Source: CAVTSA01 sp963790575 (GTDB lineage: Bacteria > Chloroflexota > Dormibacteria > Dormibacterales > Dormibacteraceae). From it: a stretch of DNA of 64,000 nucleotides. The translations under genes were made by a program, and so were the position numbers. The notes under the pieces were generated by a model. The model was not told the origin of the DNA. It saw only the letters and a program-made list of their open reading frames with translations, and searched no databases. Positions 27,135-35,951 of this stretch are shown piece after piece (within the stretch, counting starts at the first letter, position 1; each line of letters begins with the position of its first letter). Location: positions 1 to 64,000 of the forward strand of contig CAWBPD010000007.1 of the NCBI GenBank assembly GCA_963790575.1, written 5' to 3'.

Positions 27135-27162
27135 TGGGAGCACGATACCATTGCAATCCCAA
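27134..27162 (-). promoter_or_regulatory. Candidate autoregulatory operator of the toxin-antitoxin pair
   Basis: An inverted repeat with half-sites TTGGGA (27134-27139) and TCCCAA (27157-27162) spaced by 17 bp overlaps the antitoxin start; an ATTGCAAT palindrome lies inside it. Binding by the AbrB-type protein here is inferred from how such operons normally autoregulate. Confidence 0.3.
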
Positions 27163-27182
27163 AACGCCCCGTGGAGGCCGGG

Positions 27183-28832
27183 TCAGGTCGTGGTCGCCGC
27201 CTCCGCCTCCGATGGCACGCCCAGGTTCAGCTCGGCCACCGCTTCCTCACGCATCTTGAACTTCTGCACCTTCCCGGTCACCGTCATGGGGAAGGCGTCG
27301 ACGAACTTCCAGTAGCGCGGGATCTTGTAGGTCGCGATCTTGCCACGGCAGTACCCGGTCAGCTGCTCGCCGGTGACCGAGGCGCCGGAGCGCACCTTGA
27401 CCCAGGCCATCACCTCCTCGCCGTAACGCTCGCTGGGGACGCCGATCACCTGCACGTCCGAGATGTCGGGGTGGCTGTACAGGAACTCCTCCACCTCGCG
27501 CGGGTAGACGTTCTCGCCGCCGCGGATGACCATGTCCTTGATCCGCCCCACGATCGCGAGATAGCCCTCGTCGTCCATCGTGGCCAGGTCGCCGGTATGC
27601 ATCCAGCGCGCCTCGTCGATCGCCGCCGCGGTCGCCTCCGGGTTATTCCAGTACCGCAGCATCACCAGGTACCCGCGGCTGCACAGCTCGCCCGGCTCTC
27701 CGCGCGGCACCACGTTCCCGGACACCGGGTCGACGACCTTGATCTCGACGTGGGGGTGGACCCGGCCCACCGTCGCCACCTGCTTCTCCAGCGGGTCGTC
27801 GGTGTGGGTCTGCGTGCTCACCGGCGAGGTCTCGGTCATGCCGTAGCAGATCGTCACCTCCGGCATGTGCATCAGCGAGCGCACCTTCTTCATGACCTCG
27901 ACCGGGCAGGGGGAGCCGGCCATGATCCCTGTGCGCAGTGAGGAGAAGTCGAACTTCGAGAAATCGGCGTGGTCGAGCTCGGCGATGAACATGGTGGGCA
28001 CACCGTAGAGGGACGTGCACCGCTCCTCCTGCACCGCGGTCATGGTCGCCAGCGGCTCGAAGGCCTCGCCCGGGATCACCATGCAGGCCCCGTGCGTGGT
28101 GCAGGCGAGGTTGCCCAGCACCATGCCGAAGCAGTGATAGAAGGGCACCGGGATACAGACCCGGTCCGCCTCCGTGTAGTGGAGCGTCTCCCCGATCATG
28201 AGCGCGTTGTTGAGGATGTTGTGGTGCGAGAGGGTCGCGCCCTTGGGAAAGCCGGTCGTCCCCGAGGTGTACTGGATGTTGATGGGATCGTCGAACTGCA
28301 GCTGCGACTCCAGCTTCGCCAGCTCCCCCTCGTCGCCCCCATCTCCCGCCAGCAGCAGGTCCGCCCAGCCTTCCTCCAGGATCAGCGCCTCACGCAGATT
28401 GGGAAGGCGGTCGCGGACCTCCGCCAGCATCCGCGCGTAGTCGTTGGTGCGGAAGGCGCGGGCCAGGACCAGCAGGCTCACCTCCGACTGGCGCAGCGCG
28501 TACTCCAGCTCCGCCGTCTTGTAGGCGGGGTTGATGTTGACCAGGATCGCGCCCACCCGTGCCGACCCGTACTGCAGAATCGTCCACTCCGAGCGGTTAG
28601 GCGCCCAGATCCCGACTCGATCACCCCTCCTGACCCCCCGCGCGAGCAGCCCCTTGGCGCACCGCGTGGTCTGGTCCCAGAACTCGCGGTAGGTGAGCCG
28701 CACACCCTGCTGCCGGTCGACCAGCGCCTCCCGGTCCTCGAACCGTTCCACCGTCCGCTGCAGGTTCTGGCCGATGGTATCGCCGAGCAGAGGGGCCTGA
28801 CTGGCGCCCTGCACATATGAAGGTTCCGACAT
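27183..28832 (-). CDS. Acyl-CoA synthetase (fatty-acid AMP ligase superfamily)
   Basis: 549 residues. Adenylation motifs in order: QYTSGTTGFPKGATLSHHN (near 200), the metal/AMP region YGMTETSPVS (near 325), TGDLATMDDEGY (near 418), the hinge GRIKDMVIRGGENVYPREVE (near 437) and the catalytic Lys in MTVTGKVQKFKM near 530. This layout matches medium- and long-chain acyl-CoA synthetases used in fatty acid breakdown. It starts opposite the AlkA-like gene with a 95-bp divergent gap. Confidence 0.92.
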   Translation of the reverse strand: MSEPSYVQGASQAPLLGDTIGQNLQRTVERFEDREALVDRQQGVRLTYREFWDQTTRCAKGLLARGVRRGDRVGIWAPNRSEWTILQYGSARVGAILVNINPAYKTAELEYALRQSEVSLLVLARAFRTNDYARMLAEVRDRLPNLREALILEEGWADLLLAGDGGDEGELAKLESQLQFDDPINIQYTSGTTGFPKGATLSHHNILNNALMIGETLHYTEADRVCIPVPFYHCFGMVLGNLACTTHGACMVIPGEAFEPLATMTAVQEERCTSLYGVPTMFIAELDHADFSKFDFSSLRTGIMAGSPCPVEVMKKVRSLMHMPEVTICYGMTETSPVSTQTHTDDPLEKQVATVGRVHPHVEIKVVDPVSGNVVPRGEPGELCSRGYLVMLRYWNNPEATAAAIDEARWMHTGDLATMDDEGYLAIVGRIKDMVIRGGENVYPREVEEFLYSHPDISDVQVIGVPSERYGEEVMAWVKVRSGASVTGEQLTGYCRGKIATYKIPRYWKFVDAFPMTVTGKVQKFKMREEAVAELNLGVPSEAEAATTT

Positions 28833-28927
28833 CCCGACACACCTCCCACGACTCTCTCAATGGCTGGCCCCAGGATGGCACCGGACGCGGAATTTGTGAA
28901 CCATGACGGCCGGTTTGTCGGGGCACG

Positions 28928-29584
28928 ATGTCTCGTGCGGCGACCGCCCGTCAGATCGCGGAAGCAGTGGCAGGGCTGGAGGCCCGCGACCCGGTCATCG
29001 CCCGAATCCATTCCCAGGCCGGCCTGCCGGTGCTGCGGCCGCCGTCGGGGACGCCCTTCGAGGCGTTGGTGCTCTCCATCACCCACCAGCAGCTGGCCGG
29101 CGCCGCGGCGGCGGCCATCCACCGCCGCCTGGTCGACGTCCTGGACGGGGAGGTGACGCCGGAGCGGGTGCTGGCCGCGCCGGCGGTGGAGCTGCGCGCC
29201 GCCGGCCTCTCGACCCGCAAGGTGGAGTCGTTGCGCGACCTGGCGAGCAAGGTGGCGGACGGCGCCGTGCACCTCGACGGCCGTCGTCTGGCCCGGGAGA
29301 GCGATGACGAGGTCGTCGACCGGCTGAGCTCGGTCCGCGGCATCGGGCGCTGGTCGGCAGAGATGTTCCTGATCTTTCAGCTGCGGCGGCTCGACGTCTG
29401 GCCGGTGGGGGATCTCGGCGTGCGTCGTGGGTTCGGGCTGGCATGGGGCATCCCCACGCCGACCCCCCGCCGGCTGGAGGAGCTGGGGGAGGTCTACCGG
29501 CCCTACCGCAGCCTGGTCGCCTGGTACTGCTGGCGTGCCGTCCAGCTCTACGGGCGAGCGCAGCGAAGCGCCGTCACCGCCTGA
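28928..29584 (+). CDS. DNA-3-methyladenine glycosylase II-like (HhH-GPD) DNA repair enzyme
   Basis: 218 residues. The helix-hairpin-helix with GPD loop is plain: LSSVRGIGRWSAEMFLIF followed by LDVWPVGDLGVRRG, where the Asp is the catalytic residue. Upstream, LVLSITHQQLAGAAAAAIHRRL is the typical first helix block. It removes alkylated bases from DNA. The N-terminal beta domain of E. coli AlkA is absent, giving the shorter single-domain form common in GC-rich bacteria. Confidence 0.88.
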   Translation: MSRAATARQIAEAVAGLEARDPVIARIHSQAGLPVLRPPSGTPFEALVLSITHQQLAGAAAAAIHRRLVDVLDGEVTPERVLAAPAVELRAAGLSTRKVESLRDLASKVADGAVHLDGRRLARESDDEVVDRLSSVRGIGRWSAEMFLIFQLRRLDVWPVGDLGVRRGFGLAWGIPTPTPRRLEELGEVYRPYRSLVAWYCWRAVQLYGRAQRSAVTA

Positions 29585-29610
29585 GCCCGGCGCTCGCGAT
29601 TAGGGCCGGC

Positions 29611-29660
29611 TGTCCGCAGTGGGACCCTTGCGGCCGGGCGGTAGCGTCCCAGTGCGGACA
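29611..29660. repeat. Fixed-geometry inverted repeat (50-bp type)
   Basis: TGTCCGCA (29611-29618) pairs with TGCGGACA (29653-29660), exactly 50 bp overall. TAGC is at 29642 (offset +31). It fills the convergent gap between the AlkA-like gene and lplA. Confidence 0.8.
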
Positions 29661-29668
29661 CTCGGCCC

Positions 29669-30439
29669 TCAAAGCTCGTGCACCCAGGCGTCGGTGCCGT
29701 AGCGCGTCCCCACCAGCGCCTCGGCCGCCGCCATCTCGTCGGGGCTGATCGCAACCTCCTCCAGGCCCCCCACCTGGGCGGCGAAGGACCGGATCATGCG
29801 CTCGATCACCTCATCGCGTGGCAGCTGCGTCTGCAACCGCAGCGGGCCCACCCTCCGGGCCGCCGACGGGATGCCCTTGTCGGAGACCTTCTCCTTGCCG
29901 ATCCGGAGCACCTCCAGCATGCGGTCCGAGTTCAGGTCGTAGGACAGGGTGGCGTGGTGCAGCACGGCGCCCGGACGCCGCGCCTGCGCCGCCCCGCCGA
30001 TCTTGCCGCCGGCCGAGGTGATGTCGTTGATGGGTTGGTACCAGGCGTCCACGCCCAGGTCGCGCAGGGCGGCGATCACCCAGCCGTCGAGGAAGGCGTA
30101 GGAGTCGACGTAGGACATGCCCTCGACCAGGGCGGCCGGCGCATAGAGCGAGTAGGTGATGATGTTCGGCGGCTCCACGAACATCGCGCCCCCGCCGGTC
30201 ATCCGGCGCATCAGCACCACCCCGTACCGCTTCGCCGCCTCCTCGTCGACCTCATTGCGCACCGACTGGAACCGGCCCAGCACCACCTCCGGTTCGACCC
30301 GGCCCCAGAAGCGAAGGGTGGGGGCGTGACCGCCCTCCCCGACCTCACGCGTCAGGACTTCGTCGAGCGCGTGATTGAGGGCGGAGACGACGGGGAGCGG
30401 GCGGATCAGCTGCCAGTGGTAGTCGTGCCAGGCGGTCAC
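29669..30439 (-). CDS. lplA: Lipoate-protein ligase A, catalytic subunit
   Basis: 256 residues of the LplA/BPL superfamily. The lipoate-binding loop RRMTGGGAMFV is near 78, LGRFQSV near 53, the catalytic Lys region SAGGKIGGAAQARR near 143 and HHATLSYDLN near 162. It attaches lipoate via lipoyl-AMP to E2 and GcvH proteins. It lacks the C-terminal accessory domain found in E. coli LplA, which here is supplied by the upstream gene; the two overlap by 4 bp (ATGA). This is the two-subunit form first described in Thermoplasma. Confidence 0.88.
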   Translation of the reverse strand: MTAWHDYHWQLIRPLPVVSALNHALDEVLTREVGEGGHAPTLRFWGRVEPEVVLGRFQSVRNEVDEEAAKRYGVVLMRRMTGGGAMFVEPPNIITYSLYAPAALVEGMSYVDSYAFLDGWVIAALRDLGVDAWYQPINDITSAGGKIGGAAQARRPGAVLHHATLSYDLNSDRMLEVLRIGKEKVSDKGIPSAARRVGPLRLQTQLPRDEVIERMIRSFAAQVGGLEEVAISPDEMAAAEALVGTRYGTDAWVHEL

Positions 30440-30711
30440 GCCAGCGCCCTCCGCACCGCTGCCGCGATCGCGGCCGCGTCGAATCCGATCAGGGTCATCC
30501 GGCCCTCGATCGCGTCCTCCAGGCGGCGGGCCAGGACTTCCGGCGGGGTATCGGCGTCCGCGCCTTCCAGCGCCCGGTCCAGCGCTCGCAGAGCCTCCGG
30601 TGGTTCCAGGAAGAAGTCGCCCGAGAGTCGGACGTCGCGCAGCCGCCCGTCGGTCACCTCATAGTCGACGACCACCAGCTTGCCACCCGGCACCTTGTAC
30701 TCCCCGTGCAT
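30436..30711 (-). CDS. lplB: Lipoate-protein ligase accessory subunit (LplB/LplA C-terminal domain)
   Basis: 91 residues matching the small C-terminal domain of lipoate ligases: HGEYKVPGGKLVVVDYEV at the start, LRDVRLSGDFFLEPPEAL in the middle and a helical end. In the archaeal bipartite enzyme this subunit is needed for lipoyl-AMP formation. It precedes and overlaps lplA. The start is 62 bp from the divergent PadR gene. Confidence 0.82.
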   Translation of the reverse strand: MHGEYKVPGGKLVVVDYEVTDGRLRDVRLSGDFFLEPPEALRALDRALEGADADTPPEVLARRLEDAIEGRMTLIGFDAAAIAAAVRRALA

Positions 30712-30736
30712 CCCAAAGCCGATCCTACGAGCGGGC

Positions 30737-30766
30737 TTGCCAGGTCCTTATCTACATATGTAGACT
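30737..30766 (+). promoter_or_regulatory. PadR operator and promoter (TCTACATATGTAGA palindrome)
   Basis: A perfect 14-bp palindrome TCTACATATGTAGA (30751-30764) lies between TTGCCA (30737-30742, -35) and TAGACT (30761-30766, -10; spacer 18 bp), overlapping the -10. The ATG of the PadR gene is only 7 bp after the -10, so the transcript is probably leaderless. PadR proteins usually bind ATGT/ACAT-type palindromes, and a repressor here would block its own promoter. Confidence 0.65.
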
Positions 30767-30773
30767 ATGCCCC

Positions 30774-31079
30774 ATGCCGCGCCGGCCCAACACCTCACCG
30801 CAGACGCTCGCGGTGCTGGACGCGCTGCTCGAGCGGCCCTGGGTGTGGCAGCACGGCTACGACTTGAGCCGCCGGACCCAGCTGCGGTCGGGCACGCTTT
30901 ACCCGATCCTCCTCCGGCTGGCCGACCAGGGCCTGCTGGAGGCGCGCTGGGAGGGTCCCGAACGACCGGGCCTGCCTCCGCGCCACGTCTACCGCCTGAC
31001 CACGGCGGGCGCCGAGGTTGCCGCCCGCCTGCTTTTGGTCCCGCCGGCGCTCTCCGCCCGGGCGGAGGTTTCAGCGTGA
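30774..31079 (+). CDS. PadR-family transcriptional regulator
   Basis: 101 residues: a PadR winged helix (TLAVLDALLERPWVWQHGYDLSRRT, LRSGTLYPILLRLADQGLLEARWE) with the short C-terminal portion of the minimal PadR type. A PadR-like palindrome lies just upstream, suggesting autorepression. It overlaps the next gene, a membrane protein, by 4 bp (GTGA). Regulator-plus-membrane-protein pairs of this kind are common, with the partner often a poorly characterised membrane protein. Confidence 0.88.
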   Translation: MPRRPNTSPQTLAVLDALLERPWVWQHGYDLSRRTQLRSGTLYPILLRLADQGLLEARWEGPERPGLPPRHVYRLTTAGAEVAARLLLVPPALSARAEVSA

Positions 31080-31882
31080 TCGATCGGGTCGCCATCGCGG
31101 TCACGACGTGGGTGCTGCGCGGGGTCGCCTCGCTCGTGGGCAGGCCGCACCGCGAATGGCTGGACGCGCTGCTCGCCGAGCTCGACACCCTTCCGCGTGG
31201 TGCCCGCCGGCGGGCCTGGGCCCTCGGCGGTCTGCGCCTGGCGGCGCTCCTGGCGGTGCGATCCGGCACCCGGTTCGCGTGGTGGCGCCACCCCGCGCGC
31301 AGCGCGGCGCTGGCCCTGGGCGCGCCGCCCCAGGCCCTCGGGGCCCGCCGCCCGGGGGCCGCCGGTACCCGACAGTACCTGACGGCCCTCGCCTGCGCCT
31401 GCGCCGCCGGCCTCTCGGTGCTGGTGCTGCGCGGCCTACTGGAGGACAGCCCCTACGCGTTCAACGCCGGGCAGGGGGCGCCGGCCGGCGTCCATCCCGA
31501 CTGGGCGAACCCCATGAGCCTGGCCTTCGACCTGGTGGTGTTCGCCTCGGCGGCCGAGCTGCTGGGGATGCTCGCGCTCACGGTCTGCTTGCTCCGGTTC
31601 GCCTCGGCGGGCCGAGTCCGCATCGCCAGGCCGGTGCGCGCCGCCCTGATCGCGAGCGCGGTGCCGCTCTGGGTCTTGGTGGGCGCGACCCTCCTGTTCG
31701 GGTGGGCCGCCCACCAGAGCGCGCCGACGATCTTCGACCAGGGCCGCGCTGGCGGGCTCTACCTCACCTGGGTGTCCTGGGTGGGCTTGGCCACGGTGCT
31801 GGCGACGGCGGCGGCGGTCATGACGATCGCCGGCGTCGGCCGGGGGCGGCGGCCGGAGACGGAGTCCGCGCCCACGGGCTGA
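31076..31882 (+). CDS. Membrane protein co-encoded with PadR
   Basis: 268 residues from the GTG overlapping the PadR stop. The N-terminal segment (GRPHREWLDALLAELDTLP, then RRRAWALGGLRLAAL) is an amphipathic stretch often seen in PadR-linked membrane proteins, followed by about four membrane helices (about 100-120, 147-170, 185-207 and 230-252). There are no catalytic motifs. Its role is unknown, but coupling to PadR suggests a stress or drug-response function. Confidence 0.7.
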   Translation: MIDRVAIAVTTWVLRGVASLVGRPHREWLDALLAELDTLPRGARRRAWALGGLRLAALLAVRSGTRFAWWRHPARSAALALGAPPQALGARRPGAAGTRQYLTALACACAAGLSVLVLRGLLEDSPYAFNAGQGAPAGVHPDWANPMSLAFDLVVFASAAELLGMLALTVCLLRFASAGRVRIARPVRAALIASAVPLWVLVGATLLFGWAAHQSAPTIFDQGRAGGLYLTWVSWVGLATVLATAAAVMTIAGVGRGRRPETESAPTG

Positions 31883-31891
31883 GGTGAGCTG

Positions 31892-32041
31892 ATGCGGGCG
31901 CTCACGATTCTGCTCGGTACCGGCGGCGACAACCTGAAGGAGAACTTCCCCGCCACGCTCGGCTTGACGCTGATCGCGCTGGTGCTCATCGCGCTGGTGG
32001 TCGTGGCCCTCGACGTCCTCTGGCTCAGACGCCGGCGGTAG
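31892..32041 (+). CDS. 49-residue single-helix membrane protein
   Basis: A small gene immediately after the PadR-linked membrane protein (9-bp gap), with GGTGAG just before its ATG. The product has a short polar N-terminus with KENFP, one strong hydrophobic helix (LGLTLIALVLIALVVVAL) and a charged RRRR end. Its place in the operon and the clean helix argue that it is real; the family is not recognised. Confidence 0.55.
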   Translation: MRALTILLGTGGDNLKENFPATLGLTLIALVLIALVVVALDVLWLRRRR

Positions 32042-32070
32042 GTCCAGCCGCGCCATACACTCGGGCCACC

Positions 32071-32916
32071 GTGGCCCCGGACTACACGCCCCTCGCCATG
32101 GGGGACTACTTCGACGAATTCGGCGAGCGGGAGTGGGAACGCCTCGAACGGCGGCCCATGGACCGGGTGAACCTCGAGCTCCATCGCCGCCTGCTGGCCC
32201 GGCTGGTCAAGCGCGGCGACCATGTCCTGGAAGTCGGCGCCGGTCCCGGCCGCTTCACCATCCAGCTGGCGGAGCTGGGGGCACGGGTGACGGTGGTCGA
32301 CGTCTCGCAGCGTCAGCTGGCCCTCAACCGCGAGCGGGTCGGCGCCGCAGGGTTCGAGGCGGCGGTGGTCGCCCGCGAGCTAGGGGACGTGGTCGATCTC
32401 TCGAGGTTCCACGACTCGGGGTTCGACGTGGTGACGGCGTTCGGGGGCCCCCTCAGCTACGTCTTCGAGCGCGCCGGCGACGGGCTGGAACAGATGCTGC
32501 GGAAGGTCCGCCCGGGGGGCATGGTGGCGTTCAGCGTGATGAGCCGCTGGGGCTCGCTGCGGATGGCCCTGAGCGGCGTCCTCGATTTCGAGCGGCAGGG
32601 GCAGGGCGAGATGAACCGCCGGGTGATCGAGACCGGCGACCTGGTCGCTGAGGATGCTCGTGTGCGGGGCATGACCCTTCCTCACAACTGTCACCTCTTC
32701 ACCTGGCCTGAGGTGGAGGCGCTGCTGCGCGACCGGCCCTGCGAGCTGGTCGAGGCCTCGGCCTCCAACTACCTCTCCGTGAACCTAGGCGACCTCCTCG
32801 AGGGCCTCGACGAGTTGCTCTGGCACCGGGTGCTGGATTGGGAGGATGGGGTGTGCCGCTCTCCCGGGCTCCTGGACGCCGGCACGCACATCCTGGTCGC
32901 CCTGCGCAAAACATGA
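32071..32916 (+). CDS. Class I SAM-dependent methyltransferase
   Basis: 281 residues with motif I VLEVGAGPGRFTIQLAELG (near 51), an acidic end of beta2 (VVDVS near 75) and the post-motif region FDVVTAFGGPLSYVF near 118. GTG 32071 is the upstream start; ATG 32098 (MGDYFDEFGEREW) is an alternative. It is a small-molecule or quinone-type methyltransferase fold; the substrate is not evident. It follows the PadR cluster with a 29-bp gap, so it may belong to it. Confidence 0.83.
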   Translation: MAPDYTPLAMGDYFDEFGEREWERLERRPMDRVNLELHRRLLARLVKRGDHVLEVGAGPGRFTIQLAELGARVTVVDVSQRQLALNRERVGAAGFEAAVVARELGDVVDLSRFHDSGFDVVTAFGGPLSYVFERAGDGLEQMLRKVRPGGMVAFSVMSRWGSLRMALSGVLDFERQGQGEMNRRVIETGDLVAEDARVRGMTLPHNCHLFTWPEVEALLRDRPCELVEASASNYLSVNLGDLLEGLDELLWHRVLDWEDGVCRSPGLLDAGTHILVALRKT

Positions 32917-32972
32917 GGTGGCGCCGGGCCAATCGTCCGTTCTCTGAGCGCCGCGCGCGGTAGCTTGCCCCT

Positions 32973-33269
32973 ATGGCGGTGGTGAAGATCAATGCGATCG
33001 AGGTGCCCGAGGACGCAGGACCGGAGCTGGAGCGGCGGTTCGCCCATCGCCTGCACGCGGTGGACGAGGCGCCCGGTTTTCTCGGGTTCGAGCTGCTCCG
33101 ACCCGTGCGGGGGGAGACCCGCTACTTCGTCTACACCAAGTGGCAGACGGAGGCCGACTACCAGGTCTGGGCCGAGGGTTCGGGGCGGGCGGCACACGCC
33201 GGCGAGCGTGGTGCCGCGGTGGCGAGCGGCGCCTCACTGCTCGAGTTCGAGGTGGTCGATCTCGGGTAG
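32973..33269 (+). CDS. Antibiotic biosynthesis monooxygenase-fold (MhuD/IsdG-like) protein
   Basis: 98 residues of ferredoxin-like dimer fold. The N-terminal VVKINAIEVPEDAG supplies the Asn equivalent of the MhuD haem-pocket residue; FLGFELLRPV and RYFVYTKWQTEADYQVWAEG contain the Trp, and AHAG supplies the His haem ligand. These match the Asn/Trp/His trio of haem-degrading MhuD/IsdG proteins, so a haem oxygenase function is plausible. A general monooxygenase of the same fold is the alternative. No haem-uptake genes are adjacent. Confidence 0.75.
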   Translation: MAVVKINAIEVPEDAGPELERRFAHRLHAVDEAPGFLGFELLRPVRGETRYFVYTKWQTEADYQVWAEGSGRAAHAGERGAAVASGASLLEFEVVDLG

Positions 33270-33320
33270 CGGGCGATCAGGTCCCACGATCACCGTCGCG
33301 GCCGCCGTTAGTCTCTGTTC

Positions 33321-35942
33321 GTGACCGCGGAGCCGTCACCGTCTCCCCGCGCCAGCGCACGCCGTGAGATGCCGCCCGCGCTTCGCGACGACGTCAGGGT
33401 GCTGGGCGCGGCGCTTGGGCGGGTGATGGCGGAGGACGACGGCGTGCCGCTGCTGGAGGATGTCGAACGGCTGCGCCGCATGGTCATCTCTGCGCGGGAC
33501 GACGAGGCGGCGGAGCGACAGGTGGAGCAGCTGGTGGCGGGCTGGCCGATCGAGCGCGCGGAGAAGGTGGCCCACGCCTTCACTTGCTACTTCCACCTCG
33601 CGAACCTGGCCGAGGAGCATCACCGGGCGCGGGCTCTGCGGGCGCAGGATCGCGGCGCCACCCCTCACGAGTCGCTGGCCGCCACCGTCGGCGCGCTGGG
33701 CGCTGAGCAGGGACTGGACTGGGTTCGCTCCCAGCTCGCCGACCTCGCCCTGACCTTCGTCTTCACCGCCCACCCGACCGAGGCCCGCCGGCGCGCGGTG
33801 ACAACCGCCATCCGCCGCATCGCGGAGCAGCTCGAGCATCTCGATGATCCCCGAGCCTCGGACACCGAGCGCCGTGATGCGACTCGCCGGCTGCTGGAGC
33901 AGATCGACACCCTGTGGCGGATCGAGCAGATCCGGAGCGCCAAGGTGGGACCGCTTGACGAGGTCCACTCGACGCTTCCGGTCTTCGTGGAGACCTTGTT
34001 CGACGCGGCGCCCCAGCTCTACCGCAACCTGGAGGCCGCGCTGGGCGTCCCCCCGGACCTCCCCGCCGCGCCCGTGGTGCCACCCTTTCTGCGCTTCGGA
34101 AGCTGGGTCGGCGGTGATCGCGACGGGAACCCCTTCGTGACCGCGACCGTCACCGCCGAGACGATGAGACTGCAGGTGGCGACCGCGCTGGGGGCGCTGG
34201 AGGAGCGGACCCGCGCGGTGGCCGGACAGCTGAGCGCCAGCGGAATGTCGACGCCACCCGCGGAAGCGCTGTTGAGGCGGCTGGAGGAAGCCGAGGCGCG
34301 CGCCGGCTCGCGTGTGGGCGACTTCCCGATCGGGGACGAGCCACACCGCCGCTTCCTTCTCTATGTGCTGGCGCGGCTGGCGGCCACCCGGCGCGAGGAT
34401 GCGGCGATGGCCTACGGGCGGAGCCGGGACTTCATCGATGACCTGCGCTGCGTGCAGGCGTCGCTGGCCGAGAGCGGCGCGCCGCGGCTCGCGTATGGCG
34501 CCCTGCAGGACCTGATCTGGTCGGCGCAGACCTTCGGCTTCCACCTCGCCGAGCTGGAGGTGCGTCAGCACAGCGCGGTGCACGAGCGGGCGCTGCGGGA
34601 GCTGGAGGCCGGCGGCGAGCTCTCGGGCCCGACGCAGGAGGTGCTGGCGACGTTTCGCGTGATCGCCGAGATCCAGCGGCGCGACGGCCCCGGCGCTTCC
34701 CACCGCTACGTGATCAGCTTCGCGCGCAGCGCGCAGGACGTGGCCAACGTGTTCGAGCTGGCCCGGCGCGCGGGTGGCCCTGCGGTCCCCGAGCTGGACG
34801 TGATCCCGCTCTTCGAGACCGCCGACGACCTGCGGCGAGCGGTCACGGTGGCGGGGGAGATGCTGGAGCTGGCCCCGGTGCGCCGGCGTCTCGAACAGAA
34901 TGGGCGGCACCTCGAGATCATGATCGGGTACTCCGACTCGGCCAAAGAGGTGGGGCCGGTGGCGGCGCAGTTGGAGCTCTATCAGGCGCAGGGTGCGCTG
35001 GCCGCCTGGGCCGCCGAGCACGACATCAAGCTGACCCTGTTCCACGGCCGCGGTGGTGCTCTCGGGCGCGGCGGGGGACCGGCCAACCGAGCGGTGCTGG
35101 CGCAGGCGCCGGGGTCGGTGGCGGGGCGCTTCAAGGTCACCGAGCAGGGAGAGGTGATCTTCGCTCGCTACGGCAACCCGACGCTCGGGCTGCGACACCT
35201 GGAGCAGATGACCTCCGCCGTGCTGACCGCGTCGAGCCCCGCCACCGGCGACCGCACCCGGCAGGCGGCCGAGCGCTATGGCCGGCTCGCCCGGGAGCTC
35301 GGGGAGCGGTCGCGGCAGGCCTACCGGGCGCTGGTCGAGCAGCCCGAGCTGGGCCGCTGGTTCGCCACCGTCAGCCCCCTCGAGGAGCTGAGCGGCCTGC
35401 GCATCGGCTCCCGCCCGGCGCGGCGGACCGGCGGGGTCACCCTGGACGATCTGCGCGCCATCCCCTGGGTATTCGCCTGGTCTCAGATGCGGCTCAACCT
35501 GCCCGGCTGGTACGGGCTCGGGAGTGGGCTGGAGGCGGCCGACCTGGAGGAGCTGCGGGAGGCCTACCGTTCGTGGCCGCTCTTCACCTCTCTGCTCGAC
35601 AACGCCGAGATGAGTCTGGCCAAGACCGACCGCCGGATCGCCCAACGCTACCTGGAGGTGGGTGGCCGGCCGGAGCTGAGGGAGCGGATCCTGGACGAGT
35701 ACGACCGCACCACCCGGCGCGTGCTGGAGGTGACCGCGCACAGCCGGCTCCTGGAGTCGCGGCGGGTGCTGTCCTGGGCGGTGGAGCTGCGCAACCCGTA
35801 CGTCGACGCCCTCTCACACCTTCAGCTGCGCGCGCTGCGGGCCTTGCGCTCCGGCGGCGAGGGGGTGGATCGGGACCGGCTGGAGCGGCTGCTGCTCACC
35901 ACCGTCAACGGCGTCGCGGCGGGCCTCCAGAACACCGGCTGA
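33321..35942 (+). CDS. ppc: Phosphoenolpyruvate carboxylase
   Basis: 873 residues, typical of bacterial PEPC. Conserved segments in order: VFTAHPTEARRRAV (catalytic His, near 150), GGDRDGNPFVT (near 262), GYSDSAKEVGPVAAQ (near 535), FHGRGGALGRGGGPANRAV (near 573) and QMRLNLPGWYGLGSGL (near 720). It fixes bicarbonate onto PEP to make oxaloacetate, replenishing the TCA cycle. It starts at GTG 33321, with no strong ribosome binding site. It is a single gene; a block of GTGCAC repeats follows the stop. Confidence 0.96.
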   Translation: MTAEPSPSPRASARREMPPALRDDVRVLGAALGRVMAEDDGVPLLEDVERLRRMVISARDDEAAERQVEQLVAGWPIERAEKVAHAFTCYFHLANLAEEHHRARALRAQDRGATPHESLAATVGALGAEQGLDWVRSQLADLALTFVFTAHPTEARRRAVTTAIRRIAEQLEHLDDPRASDTERRDATRRLLEQIDTLWRIEQIRSAKVGPLDEVHSTLPVFVETLFDAAPQLYRNLEAALGVPPDLPAAPVVPPFLRFGSWVGGDRDGNPFVTATVTAETMRLQVATALGALEERTRAVAGQLSASGMSTPPAEALLRRLEEAEARAGSRVGDFPIGDEPHRRFLLYVLARLAATRREDAAMAYGRSRDFIDDLRCVQASLAESGAPRLAYGALQDLIWSAQTFGFHLAELEVRQHSAVHERALRELEAGGELSGPTQEVLATFRVIAEIQRRDGPGASHRYVISFARSAQDVANVFELARRAGGPAVPELDVIPLFETADDLRRAVTVAGEMLELAPVRRRLEQNGRHLEIMIGYSDSAKEVGPVAAQLELYQAQGALAAWAAEHDIKLTLFHGRGGALGRGGGPANRAVLAQAPGSVAGRFKVTEQGEVIFARYGNPTLGLRHLEQMTSAVLTASSPATGDRTRQAAERYGRLARELGERSRQAYRALVEQPELGRWFATVSPLEELSGLRIGSRPARRTGGVTLDDLRAIPWVFAWSQMRLNLPGWYGLGSGLEAADLEELREAYRSWPLFTSLLDNAEMSLAKTDRRIAQRYLEVGGRPELRERILDEYDRTTRRVLEVTAHSRLLESRRVLSWAVELRNPYVDALSHLQLRALRALRSGGEGVDRDRLERLLLTTVNGVAAGLQNTG

Positions 35943-35951
35943 GAGGGCCGC

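Noticed and set aside
33336..35741. An 801-codon open frame on the minus strand opposite PEP carboxylase.
   Set aside because: High GC leaves long open frames in the complement of real genes. All PEPC signatures are on the plus strand, and this frame is rich in Arg/Gly/Gln/His with no recognisable domain.
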